64,000 bases of DNA, from positions 248,624 through 312,623 of the forward strand of contig NZ_BMFG01000002.1 in NCBI RefSeq assembly GCF_014638005.1. The letters are read 5' to 3'. Below the pieces are notes generated by a model. The model searched no databases. It was not told where the DNA came from and was given only the letters and a program-made list of their open reading frames with translations. Made by a program: the position numbers and the translations under genes. Origin of the DNA: Flavobacterium orientale (lineage in GTDB: Bacteria; Bacteroidota; Bacteroidia; Flavobacteriales; Flavobacteriaceae). This document shows, in pieces, positions 8,406 through 17,286 of the stretch; positions within the stretch are counted from its first letter, which is position 1, and each line of letters opens with the position of its first letter.

Positions 8406-9101
8406 TTATTTTTTCAATAAATTTGATTCAAAATCATCCGGCGAAACTGCACTTTCAACCGAATAATCGCCAATTTTTGTGCGACGCAAAACCGTCAAAT
8501 GAGCACCGGACTCAAGAGCTTTTCCAAAGTCGTGAGCTAACGAACGAATATAAGTTCCTTTGCTACAAACTACTCTAAAATCAATTTCGGGTAAATCAAT
8601 TCGGGTAATTTCAAATTCATGAATGGTGGTTTTTCTACTTTCCATTTCCATTTCTACACCGGCACGAGCGTGTTCATACATTCGAATTCCGTCTTTTTTA
8701 ATGGCTGAAAAAACAGGTGGTTTTTGATCGATTTCACCTAAAAATTGCGGTAAAATTTGATTAATTAATGTTTTGTCAATATGATTTATAGAAAATTTTT
8801 CATCAATTTCAGTTTCCAAATCATACGATGGAGTAGTTGCTCCCAATTTGAAAGTTCCTGTATATTCTTTGGGTTGACCTTGAATTTCTGTGATTCGTTT
8901 GGTGAATTTTCCTGTGCAAATAATCAATAATCCGGTGGCTAAAGGATCTAATGTTCCGGCGTGACCAATTTTAAATTTTTTAGGTAGACCTAATTCGCGT
9001 TTCAAAGCGTATTTCAACTTATTAACCGCTTGAAAAGACGACCAAGTTAATGGTTTATCAACTAAAATGACTTGTCCTTCTAAAATTTCTTCCGCTGTCA
9101 T
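8406..9101 (-). CDS. truB: tRNA pseudouridine-55 synthase
   Basis: Makes pseudouridine at position 55 in the T-loop of tRNAs. The protein has 231 residues, on the short side for TruB because it lacks a long PUA-like tail. The catalytic motif GHAGTLDPLATGLL carries Asp52. Further TruB sequence follows: KEYTGTFKLGATTPSYDLE, QKPPVFSAIKKDG and CSKGTYIRSLAHDFG. It sits 3 bp after uppP in the conserved Bacteroidetes order ftsX-DUF3098-uppP-truB and is the last gene of that operon. Confidence 0.97.
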   Translation of the reverse strand: MTAEEILEGQVILVDKPLTWSSFQAVNKLKYALKRELGLPKKFKIGHAGTLDPLATGLLIICTGKFTKRITEIQGQPKEYTGTFKLGATTPSYDLETEIDEKFSINHIDKTLINQILPQFLGEIDQKPPVFSAIKKDGIRMYEHARAGVEMEMESRKTTIHEFEITRIDLPEIDFRVVCSKGTYIRSLAHDFGKALESGAHLTVLRRTKIGDYSVESAVSPDDFESNLLKK

Positions 9102-9104
9102 TCG

Positions 9105-9899
9105 TTAAAGCGTTAAACCGATGATAATTGCCAGTAAACCCACAACTAAACAATAAATTGAAAAATATTTTAATTTGCTGTTTCTAACCAATTTAACCAT
9201 CCAGCTACAAGCAAATAAACCTGCGATAAAAGCCGCCAAAAATCCAGCGGATAAATAACCAAAACTTGATTCATTATAAACTAAATCGCCACTCATAAGG
9301 TCTTTCGCGATTTTTCCAAAAATCAACGGGACCACCATCAAAAAAGAGAAACGAGCTGCTTTGCTTTTATCAACACCTAATAAAACAGAAGTTGAAATGG
9401 TTGCTCCCGAACGAGAAATTCCGGGAAGCATGGCAATCGCTTGAGCAATTCCGATGAACAAAGCGTTTTTAAAACTAACAGGCTTTAAAGTGTTTTGGGC
9501 TTTATCTGCAAAAAAAAGTAATAAAGCAGTAACGATTAACATAAAACCGACAAAAATCACATTGCCGTCGAAAAGTTGTTCTAATTCTTTTTCAAACAAC
9601 AATCCTATAATTACAGCAGGAATCATAGATAGAATAATCTTCAATGAAAATTGAAAAGATTCATTCCATTTAAATTGAAACAATCCAGTGATGATTTCCA
9701 CAATATCTTTTCTAAAAACCACTACAGTACTCAAAGCTGTAGCGAAGTGAACGATAACAGTAAATAATAATCCTTCTTCAGGCATTTTATCTTCACCCAA
9801 AATCGCTTTAGTAAGTTCTAAATGTCCGCTGGAAGAAACAGGTAAAAATTCAGTTAGACCTTGGATAATACCTAAAATGATAGCTTCTAAAATACCCAT
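9105..9899 (-). CDS. uppP: Undecaprenyl-diphosphatase (BacA type)
   Basis: Integral membrane phosphatase that converts undecaprenyl diphosphate to the monophosphate, recycling the lipid carrier of cell-wall synthesis. It has 264 residues and is strongly hydrophobic, with about eight helices. Motif 1 is GLTEFLPVSSSGHLEL (Glu17, Ser22-24, His26) and motif 2 is PGISRSGATIS (Arg163), both BacA signatures. It lies between DUF3098 and truB. Confidence 0.97.
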   Translation of the reverse strand: MGILEAIILGIIQGLTEFLPVSSSGHLELTKAILGEDKMPEEGLLFTVIVHFATALSTVVVFRKDIVEIITGLFQFKWNESFQFSLKIILSMIPAVIIGLLFEKELEQLFDGNVIFVGFMLIVTALLLFFADKAQNTLKPVSFKNALFIGIAQAIAMLPGISRSGATISTSVLLGVDKSKAARFSFLMVVPLIFGKIAKDLMSGDLVYNESSFGYLSAGFLAAFIAGLFACSWMVKLVRNSKLKYFSIYCLVVGLLAIIIGLTL

Positions 9900-9944
9900 T
9901 ATGGATTTAGTAAATGATTAGTTATTATTGAAATAAATAGAAAA

Positions 9945-10187
9945 TTATTTCTTCGGATTTTTCAATATCGCATAAATTACTACTCCAAAACCGGCTAAAA
10001 CAACCGTTGGAGCAATTTTTATTCTTCTGGCATTGAAAATCGCATCACTGAAAACAGTTGGATCATCACTACCACCACCGCTCATTAAAATGAATCCTAA
10101 GGCAATTACGGCTATCCCAATCAAAAGAATTTTATAATTTACTTTTTCAAACAGAAATTCCTGTTTTTGTTCGTTTTTACTGCTCAT
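9945..10187 (-). CDS. DUF3098 small membrane protein
   Basis: Protein of 80 residues with two predicted membrane helices (about 18-35 and 58-73) joined by a short loop containing GGGSDDPTVFS and FNARRIKIAPTVVL. This is the DUF3098 pattern, found in Bacteroidetes between ftsX and uppP. The context suggests a role linked to division or envelope growth, but no function is known. Confidence 0.88.
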   Translation of the reverse strand: MSSKNEQKQEFLFEKVNYKILLIGIAVIALGFILMSGGGSDDPTVFSDAIFNARRIKIAPTVVLAGFGVVIYAILKNPKK

Positions 10188-10202
10188 TTTTTTCGGTTAT
10201 AA

Positions 10203-11078
10203 TTAATATAAATCATCTGTTCTAAGGTTTAAGAATTTTTGCGTAGCAAAGAAAGTACTAAACCAAGAAATTAAAATTCCTAAAAATAATACACTCAATA
10301 AAACGGCTCCAATCATAAACTTGTCTTCTAAAATATTTAGTTTTGGAAAGTTGGAATCAATATAAAATAAAACGGCAACTATGGCAATGATAGCTAACAC
10401 TGCCCCGATGATTCCTAGTTTGATGCTTCTCCAAATAAATGGTTTTCTGATAAAAGATTTAGTGGCTCCAACCATTTGCATAGTTTTTATAATGAATCGA
10501 TTGGAATAAATTGATAATCGCATCGAACTGTTGATTAACAAAACAGCAATCAAGGCTAAAAACCCTGTGATTACTAAAATCCAAAAGGTGATTTTTTTGA
10601 TGTTATCGTTTACTAAATCTACCAAATGTTTGTCGTAAACAATATCAGAAATCATTTTATTTTGCTTGAATTCTTGCTCGATTTTTTTGATGCTGTCTGC
10701 AACAACATAATCCGCTTTTAAATGGATGTCGTATGAATTTTGTAAAGGGTTAAATCCTAAAAACTGCATAAAATCTTCACCAATAATATCTTTGTGTTTT
10801 GAAGCGGCGGTTTCTTTGGATACAAAAGTGTCCGTTTTTACAAAAGTGGATTCTTTTAGTTTTTTGCCAAAGTTTTTAAGTACGCTGTCACTTGCCACAT
10901 CTTTAAAATAGACTGACATTGGGATTTGTTCTTTGAAGTCGTCGGATAATTTTTTAGAATTAATAACAAACAATCCTAAAACGCCCAACAAAAAAAGTAC
11001 TAAAAACACACTTAATACAACAGAAAAATAGGAAGAAATAAGTCGTCTTTTTTGATACTTTTCGTAAGATGATGCCAT
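10203..11078 (-). CDS. ftsX: Cell-division protein FtsX
   Basis: FtsX-type permease of 291 residues. A cytoplasmic N-terminus precedes a first helix at about 15-40, then an extracytoplasmic domain of about 130 residues, then three helices in the last 130 residues containing MQMVGATKSFIRKPF, the usual FtsX signature. With FtsE (not in this window) it forms an ABC-type complex that controls peptidoglycan hydrolases at the septum. First gene of the ftsX-DUF3098-uppP-truB run; divergent from leuS. Confidence 0.92.
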   Translation of the reverse strand: MASSYEKYQKRRLISSYFSVVLSVFLVLFLLGVLGLFVINSKKLSDDFKEQIPMSVYFKDVASDSVLKNFGKKLKESTFVKTDTFVSKETAASKHKDIIGEDFMQFLGFNPLQNSYDIHLKADYVVADSIKKIEQEFKQNKMISDIVYDKHLVDLVNDNIKKITFWILVITGFLALIAVLLINSSMRLSIYSNRFIIKTMQMVGATKSFIRKPFIWRSIKLGIIGAVLAIIAIVAVLFYIDSNFPKLNILEDKFMIGAVLLSVLFLGILISWFSTFFATQKFLNLRTDDLY

Positions 11079-11167
11079 AAAACTAAATTTAAGCCGTAAA
11101 ATTAAAAAAGAAATTGGTTAAACCACAGTTTATAACGTTCAAAGTTTTGACTTTAGTACAATAAACG

Positions 11168-11175
11168 TAAATTTG
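11168..11175 (+). promoter_or_regulatory. -7 promoter box of leuS
   Basis: TAAATTTG (TAnnTTTG) lies 62 bp before the leuS ATG, so the 8-mer array at 11196-11235 is in the transcribed leader. Confidence 0.6.
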
Positions 11176-11195
11176 CCCTTTAAAAAGAAAAAAAA

Positions 11196-11235
11196 ACTTA
11201 GCAACTCAGAAACTCAGTTTCTCAGCATCTCAATA
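11196..11235 (+). repeat. Degenerate 8-bp tandem array in the leuS leader
   Basis: Five 8-bp units: ACTTAGCA, ACTCAGAA, ACTCAGTT, TCTCAGCA, TCTCAATA. The core is CTCAG. It ends 2 bp before the start codon and uses the same word and period as the array before the ferredoxin reductase gene (47244-47307). Confidence 0.85.
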
Positions 11236-11237
11236 AA

Positions 11238-14200
11238 ATGAAATACTTCCACGAACAAATCGAAGCCAAATGGCAAAAATATTGGGCAGAAAACCAAACA
11301 TTTGCCGCACAAAATAATTCTGAAAAACCAAAATATTATGTGTTGGATATGTTTCCATATCCATCTGGTGCCGGTTTACACGTTGGTCATCCGCTGGGAT
11401 ATATTGCTTCAGATATTGTGGCTCGATACAAACGTCACAAAGGTTTTAATGTGTTGCATCCGCAAGGCTATGATTCGTTCGGACTTCCGGCGGAGCAATA
11501 TGCCATTCAAACCGGACAACATCCTGAAAAAACAACTAAAGAAAATATCGCTCGCTATCGAGAACAATTGGATAAAATCGGATTTTCATTTGATTGGAGC
11601 AGAGAAGTGCGTACTTCCAATCCGGATTACTACAAATGGACACAGTGGATTTTTATTCAATTATTTGAATCCTATTATTGCAAACAAGCCGATAAAGCAT
11701 TTCCGATTTCAGAATTGGTAAAAGTGTTTGAAGCCGAAGGAAATGCCAACGTTGATTTGGTATGTGATGATGGTGTTGAATTGTTTACTGCGGCTGAATG
11801 GAATGCTTTTTCATCTGAAAAACAGCAAGAGATTTTATTACAATATCGCTTAACCTATTTAGCCGAAACTGAAGTAAACTGGTGTCCCGCTTTGGGAACT
11901 GTTTTAGCTAACGACGAAATTGTAAACGGCGTTTCCGAACGTGGAGGTCATCCCGTAATTCGAAAAAAAATGACGCAATGGAGCATGCGAATTTCTGCTT
12001 ATGCAGAACGATTGCTTCAAGGTTTAGAGACAATTGATTGGAGCGAAAGTATTAAAGAAAGTCAACGAAATTGGATTGGGAAGAGTGTGGGAGCATCTGT
12101 TACGTTTCAAGTTTCAAGTTCCAAGTTTCAGGTTGAGGTGTTTACAACAAGACCCGACACCATCTTCGGAGTCACTTTCATGACACTTGCACCCGAACAT
12201 GAATTGGTGTCACAAATCACAACGCCTGAACAAAAAGCTGCTGTTGAAGCCTATGTTGAAGCCACTGCCAAACGTTCCGAAAGAGAAAGAATGGCTGATG
12301 TGAAAACCATTTCAGGTGTTTTCACAGGAGCTTATGCTGAACATCCTTTTACTAATGAACCAATTCCAATTTGGATTGGCGATTATGTATTGGCAGGATA
12401 CGGAACCGGAGCTGTAATGGCCGTTCCTTGTGGGGACGAACGTGATTATGCATTCGCTAATTTCTTTAAAGGAAAAGAAGGAATGCCCGAAATTAAAAAC
12501 ATTTTCAACCAAGATATTTCCGAAGCGGCTTTTGCAGAGAAAAGTGGTTTTGAATTAGTGAATTCCGATTTCTTAAATGGGTTGGATTATAAATCCGGAA
12601 CCAAAAAAGCCATTGAAGAATTAGAAAAAATAAAAGGAGGAAAAGCAAAAGTAAATTACCGTTTGCGTGATGCGGTTTTTTCCCGTCAACGGTATTGGGG
12701 AGAACCATTTCCTGTTTACTACGTAAATGGAATGCCGCAAATGATTGATGCAAAACATCTTCCAATCATTTTGCCGGAAGTAGAGAAATATTTACCAACT
12801 GAAGACGGACAACCACCATTAGGAAATGCTACGCATTGGGCTTGGGATGTTGAAAAGTTGCGAGTTACGAGTTGCGAGTTGATTGATAACAAAACTGTTT
12901 TCCCATTAGAATTGAACACAATGCCGGGTTGGGCAGGTTCTTCGTGGTATTGGATGCGTTATATGGATGCTCACAACGAAAACGAATTTGCCAGCCAAGA
13001 TGCTTTAAATTATTGGGAAAATGTCGATTTATACATTGGAGGTAGCGAACACGCCACCGGACATTTATTGTACTCCCGTTTTTGGAATAAATTTCTAAAA
13101 GACCGCGGATTCATCACACCCGAAGAACCGTTTAAAAAATTGATTAATCAGGGGATGATTTTGGGGATGAGTGCGTTTGTTTATAGATTTTATACAATTC
13201 CTATGATGGGAAAAAAGGCAACTGGAAATTTCGAAGATGTTGTAAGTAGAAGTTTTACATCTAATATTTTTGTTAGTAAAAAATTAGCTGATCAGTTTGA
13301 AAACGAAACTTATGATACAGATTTGTGGTCAAAAATTATGAAAATCTTAAACCAACAAATTGAACTAGCAAATTCTAATCTAAAAGAAAAAGAATCAAAA
13401 TTTACTCAGTTTACCAATTTTAAAACAATTCCTTATCATGTAGATGTTAACTTAGTAAATTCGTCAGACGAAATAAGTTTGAATCAACTACAAAATTGGA
13501 TGCCAGAATTCAATAATGCTATATTTATTGATGAAAATGGGATTGAAACTGATAAAATAATCGTCGGTCGCGAAGTCGAAAAAATGTCCAAATCCAAATA
13601 CAACGTCGTTAATCCTGATGATATTTGCAATCAATACGGAGCCGACACCTTACGTTTATACGAAATGTTTCTTGGTCCGTTAGAGCAAGCCAAACCTTGG
13701 AATACGGCCGGAATTACCGGTGTTTCCGGTTTCTTGAAAAAATTATGGCGTTTGTATTTTGACGATAATGGTTTGATTGTCACTAACGACGAACCAACTG
13801 CTGAAATGTACAAATCATTACACAAAACCATCAAAAAAGTAACAGAAGACATCGAGAATTTCTCGTTCAATACTTCGGTTTCACAGTTTATGATTTGTGT
13901 GAATGAATTGGCTCAGTTAAAATGCAATCACCGAAAAATTTTAGAACCGTTAGCTATTTTAGTTTCACCGTATGCTCCGCATATTGCCGAAGAATTATGG
14001 AGTCAATTGGGTCACAAAGGTTCGGTTTCAACGGTTGCTTTTCCTGTTTTTGAGGAGAAATATTTAGTTGAATCCGAAAAAGAATATCCGGTTTCTTTTA
14101 ATGGAAAAATGCGATTTACCATCAAATTACCGTTAGATCTAACCGCTGCTCAAATTGAAGAAATCGTCATGACAGACGAACGAACACAAACTCAATTGCA

Positions 14201-14261
14201 AGGAAGAACACCGAATAAAGTAATTATCGTTCCCGGAAAAATCATCAACTTAGTAGGGTAA
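11238..14261 (+). CDS. leuS: Leucyl-tRNA synthetase
   Basis: Class I aminoacyl-tRNA synthetase that charges tRNA-Leu. It has 1007 residues, longer than is usual for bacterial LeuRS (860-960). The HIGH motif is HVGH (48-51), the editing domain contains [14 protein letters not shown], and the KMSKS loop is at 782-786. Two oddities: the stretch from about residue 652 to 705 (nt 13191-13430) is an AT-rich, charged insertion between [11 protein letters not shown] and the [15 protein letters not shown] strand; and two short segments are encoded by 7-bp repeat words (12105-12132 and 12858-12878). The frame is intact throughout and both catalytic motifs are present, so it should be active. Confidence 0.97.
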   Translation: MKYFHEQIEAKWQKYWAENQTFAAQNNSEKPKYYVLDMFPYPSGAGLHVGHPLGYIASDIVARYKRHKGFNVLHPQGYDSFGLPAEQYAIQTGQHPEKTTKENIARYREQLDKIGFSFDWSREVRTSNPDYYKWTQWIFIQLFESYYCKQADKAFPISELVKVFEAEGNANVDLVCDDGVELFTAAEWNAFSSEKQQEILLQYRLTYLAETEVNWCPALGTVLANDEIVNGVSERGGHPVIRKKMTQWSMRISAYAERLLQGLETIDWSESIKESQRNWIGKSVGASVTFQVSSSKFQVEVFTTRPDTIFGVTFMTLAPEHELVSQITTPEQKAAVEAYVEATAKRSERERMADVKTISGVFTGAYAEHPFTNEPIPIWIGDYVLAGYGTGAVMAVPCGDERDYAFANFFKGKEGMPEIKNIFNQDISEAAFAEKSGFELVNSDFLNGLDYKSGTKKAIEELEKIKGGKAKVNYRLRDAVFSRQRYWGEPFPVYYVNGMPQMIDAKHLPIILPEVEKYLPTEDGQPPLGNATHWAWDVEKLRVTSCELIDNKTVFPLELNTMPGWAGSSWYWMRYMDAHNENEFASQDALNYWENVDLYIGGSEHATGHLLYSRFWNKFLKDRGFITPEEPFKKLINQGMILGMSAFVYRFYTIPMMGKKATGNFEDVVSRSFTSNIFVSKKLADQFENETYDTDLWSKIMKILNQQIELANSNLKEKESKFTQFTNFKTIPYHVDVNLVNSSDEISLNQLQNWMPEFNNAIFIDENGIETDKIIVGREVEKMSKSKYNVVNPDDICNQYGADTLRLYEMFLGPLEQAKPWNTAGITGVSGFLKKLWRLYFDDNGLIVTNDEPTAEMYKSLHKTIKKVTEDIENFSFNTSVSQFMICVNELAQLKCNHRKILEPLAILVSPYAPHIAEELWSQLGHKGSVSTVAFPVFEEKYLVESEKEYPVSFNGKMRFTIKLPLDLTAAQIEEIVMTDERTQTQLQGRTPNKVIIVPGKIINLVG
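12105..12132 (+). repeat. 7-bp tandem words inside leuS (editing domain)
   Basis: Four 7-bp units: TTTCAAG, TTTCAAG, TTCCAAG, TTTCAGG. They encode [10 protein letters not shown] in frame, just before the FTTRPDT motif. Confidence 0.8.
12858..12878 (+). repeat. 7-bp tandem words inside leuS (catalytic domain)
   Basis: Three 7-bp units: TTGCGAG, TTACGAG, TTGCGAG, encoding most of LRVTSCELI. The reverse complements (CTCGCAA, CTCGTAA) are the words found after tyrS and lrp. Confidence 0.75.
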
Positions 14262-14281
14262 TTTCATAAAAAAGTTTTAGT

Positions 14282-14320
14282 CACGGGTTTGCAAATTCAT
14301 TTGTGAATCCGTGTTTTTTT
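14282..14320 (+). terminator. Intrinsic terminator of leuS
   Basis: A long stem (CACGGG... with ...CCGTG, about 14-15 pairs including G-T pairs) is followed by seven T residues. Confidence 0.8.
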
Positions 14321-14370
14321 ATAAATTATAATAAAATCATAAATTTTAGTTTCAGAATAAAAATCTTATA

Positions 14371-14378
14371 TATTTTTG
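14371..14378 (+). promoter_or_regulatory. -7 promoter box of the outer-membrane protein gene
   Basis: TATTTTTG (TAnnTTTG) lies 21 bp before the ATG at 14400. Confidence 0.55.
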
Positions 14379-14399
14379 AAATAATTAAAAATTAAACTC

Positions 14400-15077
14400 A
14401 TGAGAAAAATTTATTTGATTGCAGCCTTATTTGTATTCCAGTTTTCATTTGGTCAAGAAGAAATAACCAACACTTCTGATGGTCCAAAAATGGTTAAATT
14501 TGATTTATACATAGGTGTAGGTGGAGTTTTTTACAATGATTTTTCAATTAACGAAAAAATTAGAGCTTCCAGCATGCCCGAAATTCGCGAAGCAATGCCG
14601 GAATTTTTAGTTGGATTTAATGTGTTGTCTGAAAAGTTTTCGTTTGATACAGAATTTGCTTCGTCGTATTCAAAAAACAAAAACAGTTCCTCACAAAATA
14701 AATTGACAAGTTTTTCAACACGTTTACGTGGGCATTATAATTTTGTCAATGAATCTAAGTTTTTATTTTCAGGAGGTATTAATTTGGCGTATTCTCGCAA
14801 CGATTTAAATTTGTATTCAAGAGACAACACAATCAATTTGAATGATTTGAATCCTGAAAATAATTCGGGACATGTTAGTTTGTATAACAATGTTTTTTAT
14901 GCCGGACCTTCTGTAGCATTCAATTTAAAAAGAAAAGAAAAATTGAGCATTCGTATGAATGTTGGTTACGAGTTTGCTTTTACAAACGGCAAATGGAAAT
15001 CTGATTTTGCGAATGTTTCCAATACGGTTAAAGAGAATGGACAAAACCGATTAATGGTGGGCGTTGTTTTCTTTTAA
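14400..15077 (+). CDS. Predicted outer-membrane beta-barrel protein
   Basis: Protein of 225 residues with a signal peptide (about 1-18, ending FQFSFGQ). The mature part consists of alternating strands (FDLYIGVGGVFYND, FSTRLRGHYNFV, KFLFSGGINLAYSR, AGPSVAFNLKR, IRMNVGYEFAF) and ends in aromatic FF, as in small porin-like outer-membrane barrels. The family is not recognised. It stands alone, with its own promoter, between leuS and the zinc peptidase gene. Confidence 0.7.
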   Translation: MRKIYLIAALFVFQFSFGQEEITNTSDGPKMVKFDLYIGVGGVFYNDFSINEKIRASSMPEIREAMPEFLVGFNVLSEKFSFDTEFASSYSKNKNSSSQNKLTSFSTRLRGHYNFVNESKFLFSGGINLAYSRNDLNLYSRDNTINLNDLNPENNSGHVSLYNNVFYAGPSVAFNLKRKEKLSIRMNVGYEFAFTNGKWKSDFANVSNTVKENGQNRLMVGVVFF

Positions 15078-15169
15078 AAACTGACAAAATAGCATATTTG
15101 TTAAGGCTGTATTAATTGGTTTAAAATTTGCTATATTTATTGTAATTTTAAACTCTTAAAAAAATAATT

Positions 15170-15841
15170 ATGTTTATAATATTGATGGTAGCAATCATGG
15201 GAGCTAGCTGGTTAGTTAGTAATAGATTGCAAAGTAAATTTGACAAATATTCCAAACTGCATTTGCAAAATGGAATGAGTGGAGCTGAAATTGCCGAGAA
15301 AATGTTGGCCGATCACGGCATTAGAAATGTACGTGTGATTTCAACACCGGGAAGATTAACCGATCATTATAATCCTGCGGATAAAACAGTCAATTTGAGT
15401 GAAGCGGTTTATAACCAAAGAAATGCTGCCGCTGCTGCTGTGGCTGCTCACGAAGTTGGTCATGCCGTGCAACATGCAACTGCCTATTCTTGGTTAACCA
15501 TGCGTTCTAAATTGGTTCCGGTAGTAAGTGTTGCTTCTCGATTTGTACAATGGATTTTGTTAGCCGGAATTTTGATGGTCAATACATTTCCTGAGTTACT
15601 TTTGGTAGGTATCGTGATTTTCTCCATGACTACCTTGTTTTCAGTTGTAACGTTGCCGGTTGAATATGATGCCAGCAATAGAGCATTAGCTTGGTTAGAA
15701 AACAAACGAATCGTAAATCAACAAGAGTTAGCCGGTTCAAAAGATGCATTAAAATGGGCAGCAAGAACTTATGTAGTTGCAGCAATTGGCTCAATAGGAA
15801 CCTTGCTTTATTATGTCATGATCTACATGAATAGAAGATAA
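15170..15841 (+). CDS. Membrane zinc metallopeptidase, YugP type
   Basis: Protein of 223 residues of the neutral zinc metallopeptidase family (Zn_peptidase_2, YugP-like). The zinc-binding helix reads AAHEVGHAVQHA at about residues 98-109 (HEXXH). Membrane segments are predicted at the N-terminus (residues 1-15), at about 128-170 and at the C-terminus. The sequence before the motif (DHYNPADKTVNLSEAVY) is typical of the family. Substrates are unknown. A terminator follows. Confidence 0.9.
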   Translation: MFIILMVAIMGASWLVSNRLQSKFDKYSKLHLQNGMSGAEIAEKMLADHGIRNVRVISTPGRLTDHYNPADKTVNLSEAVYNQRNAAAAAVAAHEVGHAVQHATAYSWLTMRSKLVPVVSVASRFVQWILLAGILMVNTFPELLLVGIVIFSMTTLFSVVTLPVEYDASNRALAWLENKRIVNQQELAGSKDALKWAARTYVVAAIGSIGTLLYYVMIYMNRR

Positions 15842-15865
15842 TTTTTTGAAAATATACAAATCAAA

Positions 15866-15892
15866 TCCGTTATGAAAGTAACGGGTTTTTTT
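15866..15892 (+). terminator. Intrinsic terminator of the zinc peptidase gene
   Basis: Stem CCGTTA with TAACGG, 6-base loop, followed by GTTTTTTT. Confidence 0.7.
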
Positions 15893-16011
15893 ATGGAGCA
15901 TCACAAGCGAAAGCAAATTAGCACAACAGTTGTTTGGATTTTTTTCATTCTGAATCTTTGAGACTTATTCCCGTTTTCCACTTAGTGCCTTCTTTACTTC
16001 GTGGCAAAAAA

Positions 16012-16032
16012 CCCGCAACCCGTAACTTTTAA
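16012..16032. repeat. 7-bp tandem words at the end of the Lrp gene
   Basis: CCCGCAA, CCCGTAA, CTTTTAA in direct succession, running into the stop codon of the minus-strand Lrp gene. The words match those after tyrS and, inverted, those inside leuS. Confidence 0.7.
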
Positions 16033-16499
16033 AGTTGTATCTGTCTCTCAATCTGCTGTTCCAGCGAAATAAACGTTTCCGTTCTCGAAACGCCATCAAT
16101 CGGTTGAATTCTTTTGTTCAACAATTGCATCAAATGTTCGTTGTCTCTACAAATAATTTTAATTAAAATACTCCAATTTCCGGTGGTGTAATGACATTCT
16201 AAAACTTCCGGAATTTTTTTTAATTCTCTCACAGCATCTGAATTGCTGGAAGCTTTATCCAAATAAACGCCAATAAATGCCATAGTTTTATAGCCTAAAA
16301 CTTTATTATTAATGATGAATTTTGAACCGGAAATGACACCGGCTTCTTCCAGTTTTTTTAACCGTTGATGAATAGCTGCTCCGGAAATTCCGATTTTGTT
16401 GGCAATTTGTAAAATGGGTTTTCGGGCATCCTCCATCAAATTACGAAGAATTTCTTTGTCTATTCCGTCTATTTCAATTTGAAGTGAATTGATTTTCAT
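16029..16499 (-). CDS. Lrp/AsnC-family transcriptional regulator
   Basis: Protein of 156 residues. An N-terminal winged helix-turn-helix (DKEILRNLMEDARKPILQIA, then ISGAAIHQRLKKLEEAGVI) is followed by the ligand-binding RAM/ActR domain with VLECHYTTGNWSILIKI. Lrp-family proteins form dimers to octamers and respond to amino acids. The AT-rich 180-bp gap upstream is likely its own control region. Targets are unknown. Confidence 0.93.
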   Translation of the reverse strand: MKINSLQIEIDGIDKEILRNLMEDARKPILQIANKIGISGAAIHQRLKKLEEAGVISGSKFIINNKVLGYKTMAFIGVYLDKASSNSDAVRELKKIPEVLECHYTTGNWSILIKIICRDNEHLMQLLNKRIQPIDGVSRTETFISLEQQIERQIQL

Positions 16500-16639
16500 G
16501 GTTGTAAATTTTAATCAAAAGTATTTAAAAAGTTTTAAAAATTAGTTTTTCATTTAATTTTAGTTACAATTTAATTATTGCTTTTAATTGTACTTTTCAA
16601 CTTTATTTTACGTTATTAGGTTTCTAATGTAGAAAAAAT

Positions 16640-16647
16640 TAAATTTG
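16640..16647 (+). promoter_or_regulatory. -7 promoter box of the gene at 16681
   Basis: TAAATTTG (TAnnTTTG) lies 33 bp before the ATG. Confidence 0.5.
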
Positions 16648-16680
16648 TTTTTATAATTTTTTAGAACCAAACCAACTCTA

Positions 16681-17283
16681 ATGAAACGCAACTCATATCT
16701 TCTACTGTTTATTTTTCTTTTCACAACCGTTTATTCACAAGAACAAACCGATTCCGGTTCACCTGCAACTATGAATGGTTCTTTAGATCAACAATTTGAA
16801 TATGTTTTACAGAAGTCGAATAATTTTCAGGAATATAAAGTAGTAAAAAAGGATTTTTTGTTGTTGCTAAAGAAAAACAGTATTGATTCTTCCAACCGAT
16901 TCAAAAAGGAATTGGTTGCTATAAAAGAACAAGTAGCTTCACATGATAACGAAGTGAAAATTTTAAAAGACACACTTGCTACAACAAAAGTGGAGTTAGA
17001 AAAACTACAATCGGCTCAAAACAATATTTTATTTTTAGGTGCTCCTGTCAGCAAAACAAACTACAATCTTATCATGTGGGGAATTGTAGCCGCATTATTT
17101 TTATTTTTGTTTCTACTGTTTTTTCAAATGAGAAATGCAAAAGCCACAGCCAAAGAAGCCAAAGAAGCTAGTGACAAAATAGAATCCGATTTTGAAGATT
17201 ACAAACAAAAAGCTCTGGAAAAAGAACAAAAATTGGGGCGTCAACTTCAAGATGAAATCAACAAACACAAAGCTTCCAAATAA
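16681..17283 (+). CDS. Membrane-anchored coiled-coil protein of unknown function
   Basis: Protein of 200 residues with a signal peptide (1-19, ending TTVYSQ), a helical segment rich in K, E and L (about 55-115) likely to form a coiled coil, one membrane helix at about 128-146 (MWGIVAALFLFLFLLFF), and a second charged coiled-coil tail (about 150-200). I recall homologues in Flavobacteriaceae labelled tRNA (guanine-N1)-methyltransferase; nothing resembling a methyltransferase is present, so that label looks wrong. It is convergent with the saccharopine dehydrogenase-type gene, with a 3-bp gap. Confidence 0.75.
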   Translation: MKRNSYLLLFIFLFTTVYSQEQTDSGSPATMNGSLDQQFEYVLQKSNNFQEYKVVKKDFLLLLKKNSIDSSNRFKKELVAIKEQVASHDNEVKILKDTLATTKVELEKLQSAQNNILFLGAPVSKTNYNLIMWGIVAALFLFLFLLFFQMRNAKATAKEAKEASDKIESDFEDYKQKALEKEQKLGRQLQDEINKHKASK

Positions 17284-17286
17284 GGT

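Noticed and set aside
12505..12919. Antisense reading frames inside leuS
   Set aside because: They lie opposite conserved leuS codons and look like by-products of codon usage.
13191..13430. Intein or frameshift in leuS
   Set aside because: The reading frame is continuous, the insert is only about 50 residues and has no splice-site motifs.
16681..17283. tRNA (guanine-N1)-methyltransferase
   Set aside because: The protein is a signal peptide, coiled coils and one membrane helix; no methyltransferase motif or knot fold is present.
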